A stretch of 64,000 nucleotides of DNA from Channa striata (Eukaryota > Chordata > Actinopteri > Anabantiformes > Channidae): positions 11,532,001 through 11,596,000 of the forward strand of contig CM065182.1 of the NCBI GenBank assembly GCA_033026295.1, written 5' to 3'. A program made the translations under genes and the position numbers. Below are positions 1 to 11,735 of this stretch, in pieces. Position 1 is the first letter of the stretch, and each line of letters begins with the position of its first letter. The notes under the pieces were generated by a model. That model ran no database searches. It was given only the letters and a program-made list of their open reading frames with translations, and was not told the origin of the DNA.

Positions 1-1230
1 CACAGGAAACCCATCAGAGGCTGTCAAACAGCCAACCGACTGCGGAACCCCGAATGAGAGCAGACGGCCATCATTTAATTTACCTGGTTCATGGCCAGAG
101 TCGATCTTTTGAGATCTTGTACTTGCTAGCAATCAAGTGTGCAAAATCTAATGTTGCTGAAATATAGTGTAAAACAAAGCGAGTTCTGAAGCTTGAAATA
201 TTCTGCCGTACCTCCTGAGTTTTACTTTTGTAGAGGTGTCTTCGGTTCTGACTCATGCTGTGCTCTTTGTGTGCCACGTCTTTGTAGGACTAGATGTCAT
301 TCAACTGTACATCATCCATGCTACCAGTCAGTAATAATTAGCCATCGCTCAGTGCTTCCAGTCAACCAGCCGGACAGTCAGCCAGGATGCAGCATCACTC
401 ACCTGTTGTGCCTCGGGCGACGCCTCCCACTTGATCCCCATGATGCAGCTGTCATCCCAGCCACTCCACTTCTCTCTCTCTCTCTCATTAACTTTCTTTG
501 TTGCCTGTCATACTTTGCACCCCCTACTCATTTAATGCTGCTTCTGAATCAGGCTCATTTTGCAAATGCTCTTGCTGCTGCTGCTGCATCATTCTACATG
601 AACATCTCTACATAATCCAAAACGAGTTTTTCTAATGATCTTGCTGCGTGCAAAATTAATATCCATTGTCCAGAAGAAGCAGTCCTTTTCCTTCTGTGCC
701 CTTCTGACACAAATGTACCTCTAGAGCCATAAAAGAATTATAAAAATGTAACAATGGTCCAAGTATTTATGAATATACAATAAATTCTTACATCTCTTGT
801 ATTCTGTAAACATCTGCTTTTAGTCCTGTGTAAGAAAACTGAGAATACATCCCAAAAATCATAGTTATTTCTTGTTTGTAGTCCTTTGGTAAAATTGAGA
901 TTCTTCTGAAAAAAAGAAAAAACATTGGAAAACAGGAGAGCATATGAAAAAATAAAGACGAGGGCAAGTGCAGTGCGTCCACAGCTGGCAGGCCAGACTG
1001 TGTTAAGGCCTCAGGGCCCCATTGGATGCTCCCAGTGCCGCATCTCTGAAGAAAAAACAACAAAAACCAGAATGAGACAAGAAGGAATGAAAGAGAAAGA
1101 GCATGGAAGCAGGCGCCTCTGCTTTGAGCAGCAAACAGGAGCTTGAGTGAGGAGGAGAGGAACGAGACTGGAAGTTTATATGTGTTCTCTCCCCCTGAAC
1201 CAGGGGACTGGCTGAATAAATAATACAATA
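1..1230. other. Non-coding flank; possible 3' UTR end of an upstream transcript
   Basis: No recognisable coding sequence. The stretch before about position 800 has the texture of a 3' UTR end: AT-rich sequence, an AATAAA at 779-784 and a T/GT-rich tract just after it. A frame open from the left edge closes at about position 107 but matches no family I know. If real, this would be the tail of a + strand neighbour whose coding part lies outside the window. AATAAA is common by chance in AT-rich DNA, so this is a weak inference. Confidence 0.2.
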
Positions 1231-1480
1231 GATTTTCCTGTGATGAGGTCTCGGTGCTCCATTCATAATTATTTCATTGTAGCTGTAATGAGAGCGCTGG
1301 CCCTCCCGATGCGCACTATGCAGGCGGGTAGGCCTCCAAAAACCAGGGCCCAGAGGCAAAAGGTTGACCAGTGCTGGAGCTGCACACAAGGTGCAGGTCA
1401 GACGTTAATACTCGGCTTCTCTGGAAACATCTGTTGCATGACGATATAGTGGAAGACTATGACAGATTACGTGATAATCC
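1230..1480. promoter_or_regulatory. Candidate cis-regulatory block
   Basis: A more GC-balanced stretch in AT-rich surroundings. It carries a homeodomain/POU-type AT core (ATTCATAATTAT, 1261-1272), a TAATGAG (1287-1293) and GC-rich motifs. ATAATTAT also occurs in the upstream block at 11.2 kb. No cross-species comparison could be made, so this rests on composition and motifs only. Confidence 0.2.
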
Positions 1481-1795
1481 ACTAATCTCAGGCTGGTCCC
1501 AGGAAACCTCTCCAGTGTGTTCTCAGAAAGATTACAGTTTGGAAGAACTTGGAAATGTATTTCATCAGTTCCTCAAGATCAGGATTACCTTCAGTGTCTG
1601 TCTAACACAAACTGAATCAATTAGTCACAGAAAAATGTCTGATTCCATGTTGTTAAATACCTGTGCTTAATAATAAAGACAACGTGGTCTTGCAACAATT
1701 TATCATCTTTATACATAATACTTCTTTTTGATTAAATAAAAGCAAAAAACTGCCTTAGTTGAACAGTTCATGCTTTGATGTTCAAGTCCTGGACA

Positions 1796-2056
1796 GTGCG
1801 GGTGTGGAGGGGTTAGTGAAGGTCCCCAGTTCAAATCTACCTGCCGGCTGCAGTCTCTTTGTGTGGAGTTTGCATGTTCTCCTGTGCTTTTATGGGTTGC
1901 ATGTTAGGTTAATTGGTGACTCTTAATTACTTGTATGTGTGAATGTGAGTAATGATTGTCTGTGTGTGTACATGTCTCTGCGTTAACCCTGAGATAGACT
2001 GGTTAGCTGTCCAGCTTGGACTCCACCTGTCACCCAATGAAAGCTGGGTTGTGCTT
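1796..2056 (+). repeat. tRNA-headed fish SINE copy, degenerate
   Basis: The head carries an RNA polymerase III B-box-like sequence (GTTCAAATCT, 1829-1838). The body then has the phrases typical of abundant fish SINEs: GTGTGGAGTTTGCATGTTCTCC (1861 onward, with a few changes after it), TTAATTGGTGACTCT, a GAATGTGAGTAATGATTGTC block, and a tail resembling the SINE end near CACCCAATGAAAGCTGGG. Several indels and substitutions show it is old. No target-site duplication could be fixed. Confidence 0.7.
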
Positions 2057-2079
2057 AAACGGATGTTTAAGTCCTGCAG

Positions 2080-2240
2080 ACGTCCTTGGTTGTTACCACT
2101 GGACACTCCAGGAGCGTCACTATTGGACGGCCTACGAACAATGTCGTCCAGCATTGTGTTGTAGTACTATAGTTATGGTTAGGCACAAAAACTCCCTTAC
2201 TATAGTAACCACTTGTGTCACATTGTGAAACAATCATTAA
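2080..2240 (+). repeat. Dispersed fish repeat, GGTTAGGCACAAAAAC family
   Basis: This copy shares the phrase GGTTAGGCACAAAAACT, preceded by a TTATGGTTAGG or TTAGGGTTAGG context, with the stretch at 63.4-63.75 kb. Both also hold GCGTC...ATTG(G)ACGG motifs upstream. That points to two degraded copies of one interspersed family. The class (MITE or other) cannot be settled from two partial copies. Confidence 0.5.
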
Positions 2241-2810
2241 TAAAGCGAACGACTTCTTTCAATAGAATCGAATCCCAGTTACCTGTGGAAAAGTCCTGTG
2301 TCTTGTACCATCCATCACCTCCTAAGAGACTTTTTCTATTCATATTTGACGTCATTGATTTACCTAATGGGTCTGCATGTGCAGACATGGAGAAAGAGAC
2401 AGTCCTCCCAATGCATAAAAAATGTTTGGACATTAGTTGGACTGAAAACATTTACTGAAGAAGAACAAGCTTATCTCACTATATTTTGAGTTAAAATATG
2501 TTTGCAGACAAATAAGAGCAACAGGTGACTGGAAAAAAGCTGAATGTTGAGATTCAGTCAAAATATGTGAGAAAACAAAGTATTTCAGACTTTGAGTAGA
2601 TACATGGAAAATAACAGAGATGTGTAATTAACTGTGCAAAAAGTACAGTGACGCCCCAGTGAATAATCATTGTCAATACACACACCGTGATTAAACACAT
2701 GGTCACACAGACAGACCCCAGTATCTCTTGTCCCTTGGGGGAATTGTCTCTAAGCTTTTGGGGTCCATCAGAGCTACATACATGGGAGAGCATTTTCCCC
2801 TAACCCCCAG

Positions 2811-2811
<1 letters not shown>
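2240..2811. other. AT-rich intergenic DNA
   Basis: Nothing recognisable. Short open frames on both strands have no domain signature and no splice or UTR context. Confidence 0.6.

Positions 2812-2855
<44 letters not shown>
2812..2855. repeat. (CA)22 microsatellite
   Basis: Uninterrupted CA dinucleotide run of about 44 bp, likely length-polymorphic. Confidence 0.97.
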
Positions 2856-2858
<3 letters not shown>

Positions 2859-3182
2859 CACCTCTATAGCCCTGCGTCTCTCATATGCACATACGTGGTG
2901 AGGTCTGCCGAGCGAGCACCTTCACTCCTTTAATCCTGTTAGTGGGAGAAGGGGGAGTCCAAGGGGAGGGGTTGTGAGGTATTGTTGATGTGTGCGTGCA
3001 TGGGGAAAGTGGGGAGGTGAAGATGTAAAATTGGGGGCTGGGGTGTGTGGGACACAAAGGCTCCTACCATCATGCACCAGCTGGACCCTTGTGGTATATG
3101 CGAGCCCTGGATTTCTCTTCCGACTGACACGCATACAGTATATTTATTCTTTCATTCATTCGTTCATATATATGGTTCTGTG

Positions 3183-3245
3183 CTGCTGCATGAGCAAGGA
3201 ACTAACAATGTCAGGGTTCAGGTTCAATTCCCTGTGGGTCCATTC
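3183..3245 (+). repeat. SINE head fragment (B-box remnant)
   Basis: Contains GAGCAAGGAACTAACAATG followed by GGTTCAGGTTCAATTCCCTG, the pattern of a tRNA-derived SINE head, with GGTTCAATTCC as the B box. No full tRNA cloverleaf can be drawn, so it is not called a tRNA gene. Confidence 0.4.
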
Positions 3246-3384
3246 TCTCCTGAATATATACATGTAAATGCAGAGCAGCATTCATCAGCCATAAATCTCA
3301 AGCTTGCTTGAATTGAATTAAAGTTTAGCAGAGACCCTAGATTTCAGGTCATGTCCTACTGCAACCTGAATGGAATCAAGGTAA

Positions 3385-3480
3385 TACCCATCCACCTGTC
3401 CATCCATCCAACCATTTGTTTGTCCATCTGTCCACCCATTCGTCCATCCATTCATCCACCCATCCATCCATGCGTTCATT
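3385..3480. repeat. Imperfect (CCAT)n tract
   Basis: Degenerate tetranucleotide array of CCAT/TCCA/TCTG units, interrupted by ATTTGTTTG and ATTCG variants. Low-complexity DNA. Confidence 0.85.
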
Positions 3481-6400
3481 TCTTGCCTTACTAATTTTTT
3501 CCCATTAAGGGTGTTGGAAAATGCCAGCCAGTATTTTTAAACTCTTTGTCAGTTGTTAGATAGTCCGGTTTAATGAAGACACATGACCCAGTAATCTCTC
3601 AGAAACACACCCCAAAAGACAACATTTTTATCCCAGAAATACTTTTTTACACTGACTTTCGAAGGCGAGAGTCATTCAGAGCAGCATTTTTCTGCGATAC
3701 TGAAATCTGCCATTTTGTCCTAAACCAAAATGTTGGACTTCTTGAAAATGAAGAAGCAGATTGCAAATTCTTCATCAAAGTAATTATAATCATTGGGGCA
3801 CCATAGAAATCTTTACTAAAGCTCACAAGGAATCAGTTGATTATAACAGGAAAAACATGTCAGTGATAACAAGTGAAATATCGAAGTATCCTGAAAGTCT
3901 TTAGGATTTTTCATCTGGGGACCATGAATGGCAGTAAATCAAAACTAAAATCATAAAAATGGTTGATTAATCAATCATTGTTAAAAAAATTCAGGTTGTA
4001 CCAAAGTGGTAAACTAACAGACACTGGCAGTATTTGTCTTTCACGGGCTGAGGTCTTGTCATTCATCCATTTGAATGTTATGTACTTGTCTCCACATCAT
4101 GGCTTCATTTGGGAGCAGAGCTCAAACAAAGCTTCCACGCAGCTTCTTCAAATAGCTTTGACACATTTCATCTGATTCTTCTGAGTATCACCATCTCCTT
4201 TCTAGCTTTTCCCGTAAGTCCCAGACACCAGAGAAATAAGTAAAAAAAATAAAAATAATTTAAATTTACATACATACACTTCTAATCCTTGTAACCCCCC
4301 AATACCACTGACACGATCATACATCATTTTGTTTGTTTACTTGTTTCCCTTTGTTCGACTACTCTCTGTTCTTGTAGTACAGAGGAGAGATGAGCAGGGG
4401 ATTTTGCTTGTATGGAAATGAGCGTGGTGGCTCTCTGGGGAAACACCGAGAGGTCTGATCTGTTTGATGCCTCGTCCTCCACAGCGTGTCGAGATGCCGA
4501 CTGTTGGAAATCGTTGAGCTTGGGAGAAGGAGTGAGCATGAGAAGTGAAAATACCTGAAGTAGCAATTAAATGGTCACGGGTGAATGCGCTCCTGGTCCT
4601 TATATTCTTCCCCTGTTGCTGTATGGCAATGACCTTTCCATAATCGAATGGTTATTTATGACTTTCGCTGTCAGATAAATGCCTAAAAAAATGAAGTAAA
4701 AACAGATTTTGTAAAACAGTATGATTCCTTCATTTAAGTAATTTTATTGGGTGGAAAGTTGAAAAATATTTTACGTTACTGTAATCTGCAAGTACAACGT
4801 GGGCTTCACAAGGTAATGGACTATGACATCATATGAAATAAAAAAGACATAAAACGTAGCACATAACCCTCATGGGTTACAAATGGTGTCCTGATTCACA
4901 TTTTACTTTTTGTAAGTTGTTTTAGTTCTGCAGATTTAATATGTTGCTCCGACTTCTTCTTCATCTCCATTCTGTCGTGATGTTTTGTTAAATATATTCA
5001 CATTAAGCTTACCCTGTTTTCGTTGTTTTTCTGATTCGTAGTTACACCAGATCCAATGCTCTTGTTTTACTTTTCTAATAGGGATGTCATGTCTCAAATT
5101 TTAAAGAACATTGTGTCCAACATTTACAACTTGATACTTTACAGTAATGTGAACTTGTTGACAGTGAATATTTGCAAGTTCTAAAGTCAGAATCTTTCAT
5201 CTCTATCCACAGACAGTGAATACAGTCAAAGTTTTTAGCCAAAAGATGAAATGAACCACTACTGACTGAGAATGAAGACACCATGTCCAGGTGGAACTAA
5301 TAAGAGGCCTTTCAACTTATTTCAGATAAATTATTGCTTTTTTGATACATAAAAGCGTGAAAACCAAGTCCTTCAGCATCCTTCACAATAACTTAATATT
5401 CTTGTAAGAAACAATATTATACATGCAATTATCAGTGGAAGCTGTGTTTCTTTTGGCGATTATTGAAAATACAAGTTGGTTTCAATCCCACTACTTTCTT
5501 ACTTTCTTGATCACAAAAGTGAAAATTGAGACAATTCTTGTTGTCCTGAGCTGCATCACGTATTTTCAGTTTATTTTGAGATGAAATGTTGCATACTGTG
5601 AAACATTTTCTGCATGTTTGACTTTAAGTTAAACATATCACTAACTGCAGATTGAGGATTGTTTCCAGGCAGAACCAATTTCATCCCAGTTCAGCTGTAC
5701 TTGGTTCGGCATGACAGCGGTCCCCTTGTACACTCAGAGTAAACAGGCCCGTGGTTATAAAGCTTTTACACGCCAATCCTGCCCAACATTCTCTTTATGT
5801 GCAAGTGCTGCAGGGCTCAGATGCATAATACATGAGCACTCAGTTAATCTATTGATCCAAAATATGTCTTCTCTCTTTCTGTCTCATTTACTGTCTGTCT
5901 TTCTCTCATTCTGTCATACCTCAATTTTCTTTTTTGCTCAATGCTTTCCTCTTATGCTCTTTTTTAAAATCACCAGGCCAATTGCAACACTACAGAAAAA
6001 AATACAGGAGATGAGACATAAATGTGAAGATAATAAAAGTTTAATCCATGGACAATGAGGAACACTAAGACGCAACAATGTGAGGGAACAGGGCTTAAAA
6101 TGGAAACAGGAATCAGACAAAAATTTTATCAAATACATATGGGCAAACCCACACGCAGACAAAGCAATAAGTTAAGAACATTACCAGACTACAGAGCCTC
6201 GTTCGAATATCTAGAAACTCTCAACCTTGATGGGCACTGATTTTACTGAGTTAAAGTGTCTACAACAAGTGGATGTTCATACGTTTTATCTACAATAAAG
6301 ATCTCAAATTACTTCAGCTCTGTTAGGTTGAAAGTGGATGGTCAGTGTACTTTTTTAGGGCCAGTGACAAATTTTCAATTGGAAAAACTTTCAGGGCCTT

Positions 6401-7566
6401 TAGTCTGAAAAAATTCAGATTATGTTAACTTAATTTAATAATAACAATGTAATCTCAGGGCGCTTTGATTATAGAAACCTCAACAGTTCCCTCTGAGAGG
6501 AAAATGTCCATGAAATGGAAGAAACTTCCAACAGAGCCAGGCTCAGGGTGTGTAACAGTCTATTATTACAGCATGAGTCTACCACTAACATGCTTCATGG
6601 TGGAGATTTGTGACGTCATATAGTGTTTGATTTGTGCCATAAATAGCCTTCAGAATAAGCATAAATCTAAAATTGGTCACAAAGAAATTAAATTGAGAAG
6701 CCTCAGCTAGGAATAGGAATACTAAGTTTTACAACTCAACATTTAATTAAATGCTATAAAAGCATTTACTGTTAGCTGGGTTAGCATGCTACAACCCATG
6801 TACATAACACAGACATGCTGATAAACATGTAAAATCAGCTCCAAAAATAAAATGCATAGTGAAAAGCTCTTAGGAACAAACAGACTGTAGGCAGATTTAC
6901 ATTTTTTAACGATGGATTTAACTGTACTGCTCAAACGACTGTTGAGTGAATTAGAAATGTCATTGTGTTTGTCATTTGACTAATTCAATAACTGTTTGAC
7001 AAAGATGCTTTGAGTGAGCTTTGTCTTCTTAATGCAGTTATGGCAGTATACTGATTCACCAGTACATGGTTCCTCCATATATGTATAAATATTTTACTAA
7101 AATTAACTGAAAAACATTGGTGACTCAGATGATTTCCATTTCAGCAGTTGTGTGACATCTAAAACCATATAATTATTTAGATGAGTTACTGTAAAGGGGC
7201 ATAATTGTGAATTTTTAGTAGCAGAAAAGCCAAATTTAATGATTAAAAACATTCTATTCCAATTATTTGTTGTGTTTAAAGATAAACTGGATCGTGCTGA
7301 AAAATCTGAGCATTTCTAAGCAGGAAACGATTCTCCAACAATATGCATTTCATATGCACACTATAAAACTGAGACTGGGGTGAAATAATTTGCAGATACT
7401 TTGTCAGATCTGTCATGTGCCATATATCTTATTCTGAAATACACTAGTAAATGACGGTTAACAAGTTCCCCTAAAGTACCTATCAGCAGCAGCAGCTGTT
7501 GTTAATAAAAAAAAATTATATCACAATATCTTTACTTTATATTCACTGTATAGCTGTTGTGGAGAT
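3480..7566. other. AT-rich intergenic DNA
   Basis: About 4 kb with no coding signal and no identifiable element. Open frames (for example 5711-6058 and 4324-4566) are low-complexity or lack family features. A POU-like GCATAATTGTGAA occurs at 7199-7211. Pyrimidine-rich stretches near 5.9 kb are unremarkable. Confidence 0.55.
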
Positions 7567-8400
7567 CAGGGCTTGACATTAACTTTTTACCCACCAGCCG
7601 CTGTGCGCTGTGGTTAGTCATTTTCCCAAATTATTATCCACTCACCCATTTTGAGATTTCTGAGACACTTTAAAATTGTATAGCAATTATTGGGATACAA
7701 AATCCCAACCAAAAGGAGGGGTTGGGTGGGCATTGTCCCTGAAGTGTCTGAACACCTTGCACAGAGCCACTTTCTGGTGAAACACAGATGACCTACTCAT
7801 TGTAGTGTCCCTGAATGCACCTTGTCAGATAGACATGGCACACTTACAGCTTTTGATGCAATGTGGGTGTTTAATGTAAACCCCGTGCACAAAGGGAAAT
7901 GATCCAGTTACAGTCCATTAACAACAAGTGAAGCGGAAATGTCCACGTCAAATACCATCCCTGCTTCAAGATGTATTCAATCAGCTGTTTGATTAGCTTG
8001 CTGATTAGCATCTGTCACACAGCATTTGGAATGTGACGCTCTGGAAAAACATTATCAAGGTCAGCAATGTCAATGTCAAATTCATGTTGATATAATTTTA
8101 TTGTAAGTCATTAAATTGTTAAATCGAGGGTTTTTGATATACTTTGTGTATATGTGCCTCCATCTAATCTCCTTTGACTTTCTCATATCTATTGTGTTCT
8201 CCAGAGGCCCTTTTGTTGTGTGTGTGCATAGTTGGAGAAGCTTAAGGCAATAGGCTTCATAATGCACCAATGTGCAAACACTGTGCTCATGAGAATTGCA
8301 GTGTCATAATTTGATTTGCAGTTATTTCAAATGGCTTTAGGAAATAGCACTGAAATGCACTCAAATTTGGCAAGATGGCAGATATCTGTGTCAAGCCCTG
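7567..8400. mobile_element. Non-autonomous hAT-like DNA transposon, 834 bp
   Basis: The ends are perfect 12-bp inverted repeats, CAGGGCTTGACA (7567-7578) and its complement TGTCAAGCCCTG (8389-8400). The bases outside them, GTGGAGAT on the left (7559-7566) and GTGGCAAT on the right (8401-8408), match at 6 of 8 positions, as expected for a decayed 8-bp target-site duplication of the hAT superfamily. The left end continues with a CCCACCAGCC stretch that I associate with common fish hAT-derived elements. No transposase frame is present, so it would have moved only with a partner enzyme. It lies about 4.2 kb upstream of the POU4 gene. Confidence 0.8.
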
Positions 8401-8909
8401 GTGGCAATGTATTTTCATGATTTACCAACTCTAACACCTGTTTAAGGGGATTATGATGTTCATGTTGGGTGAAGGTCAGGTTGTCAGTTGCATCATGTGC
8501 TGTTTTTATCTATAAAAAGTGACTTGTGATGAGATTATGATAGATGATGACGATAAACTGCAAACAACGCTTTATTACTCTAAGTGACATTTGCCACACT
8601 TTTGTCAAAAAACCCAGGACCTAAAATATTAGTTGAGATACTAAGCCGACTTATTGGATGCTCTGTATCACTAAGTCCTTAATCTAAGCTTGTTACTGTA
8701 GTAATCACACCTAAGGGGTCAGCTAGTCATCGACCAGACAGTCTGCTAGTCGTCTTTGGAGCAGTTGTGCTCATACAACACATCCCACAATGAGGGACCT
8801 TTCACTGCCAGCATGTGTGATTTTGGTGTTATACTCTAAGCTGCAAGTTACTTAAAATGATCACCATCTGGGTTTAGAGCTGTTACAAGTTCTTGTTTTC
8901 TCTTTCTAG

Positions 8910-9097
8910 GTGATACAAGTCATTGACCATCATTCAGCCAAGCTGAAGGATCCTCCGGTGGTACAAGATGATTTTGGTGTCTATGTTTTCATCGCTCAGA
9001 GCTAAGTCCAGCAAGACAGTCCACCACAATCTCTCTGTGTCGTCAAAGAAAGAGGGGAAACACGAGCCGAAGCCTTTTTTCAAACCTGCAGGTGCAG
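8910..9097 (+). other. Exon-like segment, unrecognised
   Basis: A pyrimidine-rich acceptor-like TTTCTCTTTCTAG ends at 8909 and a donor-like CAG|GTAAAG begins at 9098. Between them, an ATG at 8968 opens a frame rich in Ser and Lys (SSLRAKSSKTVHHNLSVSS, then a Lys/Pro-rich stretch) that reads up to the donor. I do not recognise the product and see no matching downstream exon. It may be an exon of an unannotated or divergent transcript, or chance. RNA reads would decide. Confidence 0.12.
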
Positions 9098-9622
9098 GTA
9101 AAGTGCTGAGAACCTTTCCCGAGCGAACCAACTAACCTTTTCCTCCAGCCTCATGTCTTTAATTTGTACTGGCAGACAATGAAATATTTACAAGGAACCC
9201 TACAGGCAATTAGATTAAAAGTGTGTGGTTAGACACCACCTACCCTTCGGTGGGCCCCCTCGGTGAGAAGTGGAGGCTGATTTGGTGAATGGTCACAAAG
9301 TTTACAACGTCAGATTTTACTCACTATCAATAATTCAGAGACGGAAGAAGCAGAGAGGGGGAGGAAAGAGGACAGGAGGGAACGAAAAAGTAGGGAAGGA
9401 TCGGAGGAGGCGAGGAGGGAGCAACGTGAGGAGGTGTGTATTCAGAATGTGGTGAATGTCAGCAGAAGGCTGCACTTCAGTGTCCATTTGCTAAATGTGG
9501 CAGAAATACGCAGTGTGCCGGCCGTGTTCTGCTGCTCCCTGAAAGCTTTGAGCGACGTTTGATCCCTCAGAAGTAGCCATCCCACCAAAGTCACCCATGC
9601 ATGGCTCTTCAAACCCCCCTCC

Positions 9623-9648
9623 CACACACACACACACACACACGCACA
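9623..9648. repeat. (CA)n microsatellite
   Basis: Short CA run with one CG interruption. Confidence 0.9.
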
Positions 9649-11121
9649 CTTGTATTGTGTTTAATACCACTTACCTGACACGCACATAATGCCCATACAC
9701 ATACAAATGCGTTTCAGAACTACAAGCCGCCCTCAAGGAGTGTTTGACAAAAGGCCATTACATTTCTGAACCTTTCTGTTCTCATGGAGATGATGTCTTC
9801 CAGGACAATAGTTCATGGAGGTTTATTGAATGGTTCAAGTACAAAAACAAAGTGAATTATGACCTCCACACAGTCACCAGAACACAATTCAGTGTCATAT
9901 CAATATGGGAAACTTTGGAGTCAGGAGTCCAACAGCACTTTTCCTGAATCTATCCAAAACATTCATAAAGTAGGGGAAATCTTTTACGAGACTGCTGCTA
10001 AATGAGCACAAGATATTAACTCAACTTAGAATAACAATATATGTATATGTACTTTTTTTTTTGATTAACCTACTGACAGTCAGAGCCCAGCCTGAACTCC
10101 CTTCAATGTTTTCATAATTAAGAGTTTAACTATTTACATGACATGTCTGAACTTTCTTCCTCCTTTAATCCCGTCTCTCTGCTACATCCCATCCCAGCTG
10201 CACTCCCTGTATTTTGTCCATCCGTTGTTACCTTTCAACAGTAGCATCCTGCCTGCCAGTGTCCCCGAGGAGACAGGTGATCTATATTTGATGAGAGGGT
10301 GCTGGGGACCCTCTGGAGGGCAGCGGCTACAGCCGGACAATGGGCCTCGCTCAGGTTTCCTGCTGGCCGTCACAGACGCTGCTGCTCTTTTTGTGGGTGA
10401 AGCCGGTGAGTCAGGGCTGGAGTTTCAGTCAGGACAGCGAACCAGGAGGCAGAGTTACAGCAGGGGCAGGACCCATCACGGTCCAGTCTAATGCGTTTTA
10501 CTGACAGATTAAACCTGAAGCTGTAGAATACAGACCTGTGTGTGAGGAGTAATGTTGAGTTTGTCTAATTTATCATGTTAGTTTTAAGTTTTACAAAGAA
10601 CTCTCAGAAAAAACACAAGACACAGTGCTGGAAAGATATCACTCTTTACTGGGGGGACAGGTTGTCATGACACTGTACTTTTGTTTGAAAATGGAAGCTT
10701 GAAAATATGTTTCAGATAGAATAACATTAAGTAATATAGTACGATTTTTTGGAGTTTATAATTTCAGAAGTCAGTCAAATAGTAAAGTAGGACGTTGCTA
10801 CAAAATAAATGACTTGCAGAGAAATGCAAGAAATGTTCTAGGTTGTTTTAAGTTTTGATGGTTTTGTGTGTGTCAGTCTATTGGAAAAAAATTGTTTGTC
10901 CATGTACATCCTTTAATTGTCCAAACAAAATTAACTATCCCAAGAGCTAGTCTTATCAGTTTCACTCTCAATATTAACAGGTTTTAGATCAGTGCATTGA
11001 GTGCATCACAATTTTCCAAAGGTTTTTAGTTTTGATTGCTCAGCCTTTACTCAGCCTTCTGTTTTGTGATAATTAAATATTAAATAAATATTATTACAAG
11101 TGTTATTGGTGCATTTCAACA

Positions 11122-11122
<1 letters not shown>

Positions 11123-11192
<70 letters not shown>
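11123..11192. repeat. (ATT)23 microsatellite
   Basis: Pure 70-bp trinucleotide ATT array, ending just before the candidate enhancer block at 11.23 kb. Confidence 0.97.
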
Positions 11193-11193
<1 letters not shown>

Positions 11194-11227
11194 GTATTTG
11201 TTGTTGTTGTATATGTATGTAGCATGT

Positions 11228-11480
11228 AGCAGCATAATTATTCACGGAGAGGGATTATTTAACCTGGTAACCCCCGGACCAGCCGATCAAACCTCCCGTC
11301 TCCCCTTCCACACGCGTCCTCCTGGGAAACGCCTTTGGGTATGGCGATAATTATTCCGTCTTATTGGCCACTTGTGCCCCTCCGGGAATTTCCCTTTTTG
11401 ACTGACAAGCTGCTGCCCCGCTGACCCCGAGCGCTTGATTTCTAAATATTTCATTGTCTGTTGCTTGTGCTCTTTAGTCT
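11228..11480 (+). promoter_or_regulatory. Candidate proximal enhancer with paired POU4-like sites
   Basis: A GC-balanced block about 1.2-1.4 kb upstream of the start codon, between an ATT repeat and GT repeats. It carries two copies of the 10-mer ATAATTATTC (11234-11243 and 11347-11356), 113 bp apart. The first sits in GCATAATTATTCA, close to the GCAT(A/N)ATTAAT-type sites published for Brn3 proteins. CpG-containing sequence lies between them. POU4 genes are known to autoregulate, so an autoregulatory enhancer is a reasonable inference, but it is untested here. Confidence 0.4.
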
Positions 11481-11523
11481 CCGTTCAGACCTATTTATTC
11501 TTTGATAGAGAGAATTGACTTTA

Positions 11524-11560
11524 GTGTGTGTGTGTGTGTGTGTGCGTGTGTGTGTGCGTG
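11524..11560. repeat. (GT)n microsatellite with GC interruptions
   Basis: GT run interrupted by two GC steps. Confidence 0.93.
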
Positions 11561-11698
11561 CCTGGTGGTGTCCTTTCTACAGTCACTAAGTAAATGAAGC
11601 ATCATTAATGTATTAATTGCCCAAGAAAGTGAATGAGGTTCAGGCGGAGGAATTCCTGTGTCTGACATCAATTAATAATTGGAGCTGAATAACTCTGA

Positions 11699-11701
<3 letters not shown>

Positions 11702-11734
<33 letters not shown>
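11702..11734. repeat. (GT)16 microsatellite
   Basis: Uninterrupted GT run. Confidence 0.95.

Positions 11735-11735
<1 letters not shown>

Larger units (their letters stand above)
8408..11122. other. Upstream flank of the POU4 gene
   Basis: Non-coding apart from one weak exon-like segment (8910-9097, listed separately). There is a purine-rich GGGAGGAAAG tract at 9345-9440. A GC-richer open stretch at 10180-10450 ends in a good donor-like GTGAGT near 10405 but has no recognised protein similarity. The rest is AT-rich. Confidence 0.5.

Noticed and set aside
193..615. 140-codon plus-strand frame
   Set aside because: Cys/Ser/Leu-rich with a (TC)n patch inside; no family features.
788..1389. Overlapping minus-strand frames of 146 and 128 codons
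   Set aside because: No recognisable domain, and they overlap each other in different frames; consistent with chance.
3183..3245. Possible tRNA gene from its B-box-like GGTTCAATTCC
   Set aside because: No cloverleaf can be drawn; better explained as a SINE head remnant.
10138..10491. 117-codon open frame with a donor-like GTGAGT inside
   Set aside because: No family similarity and no convincing acceptor; kept only as a note in the upstream flank.
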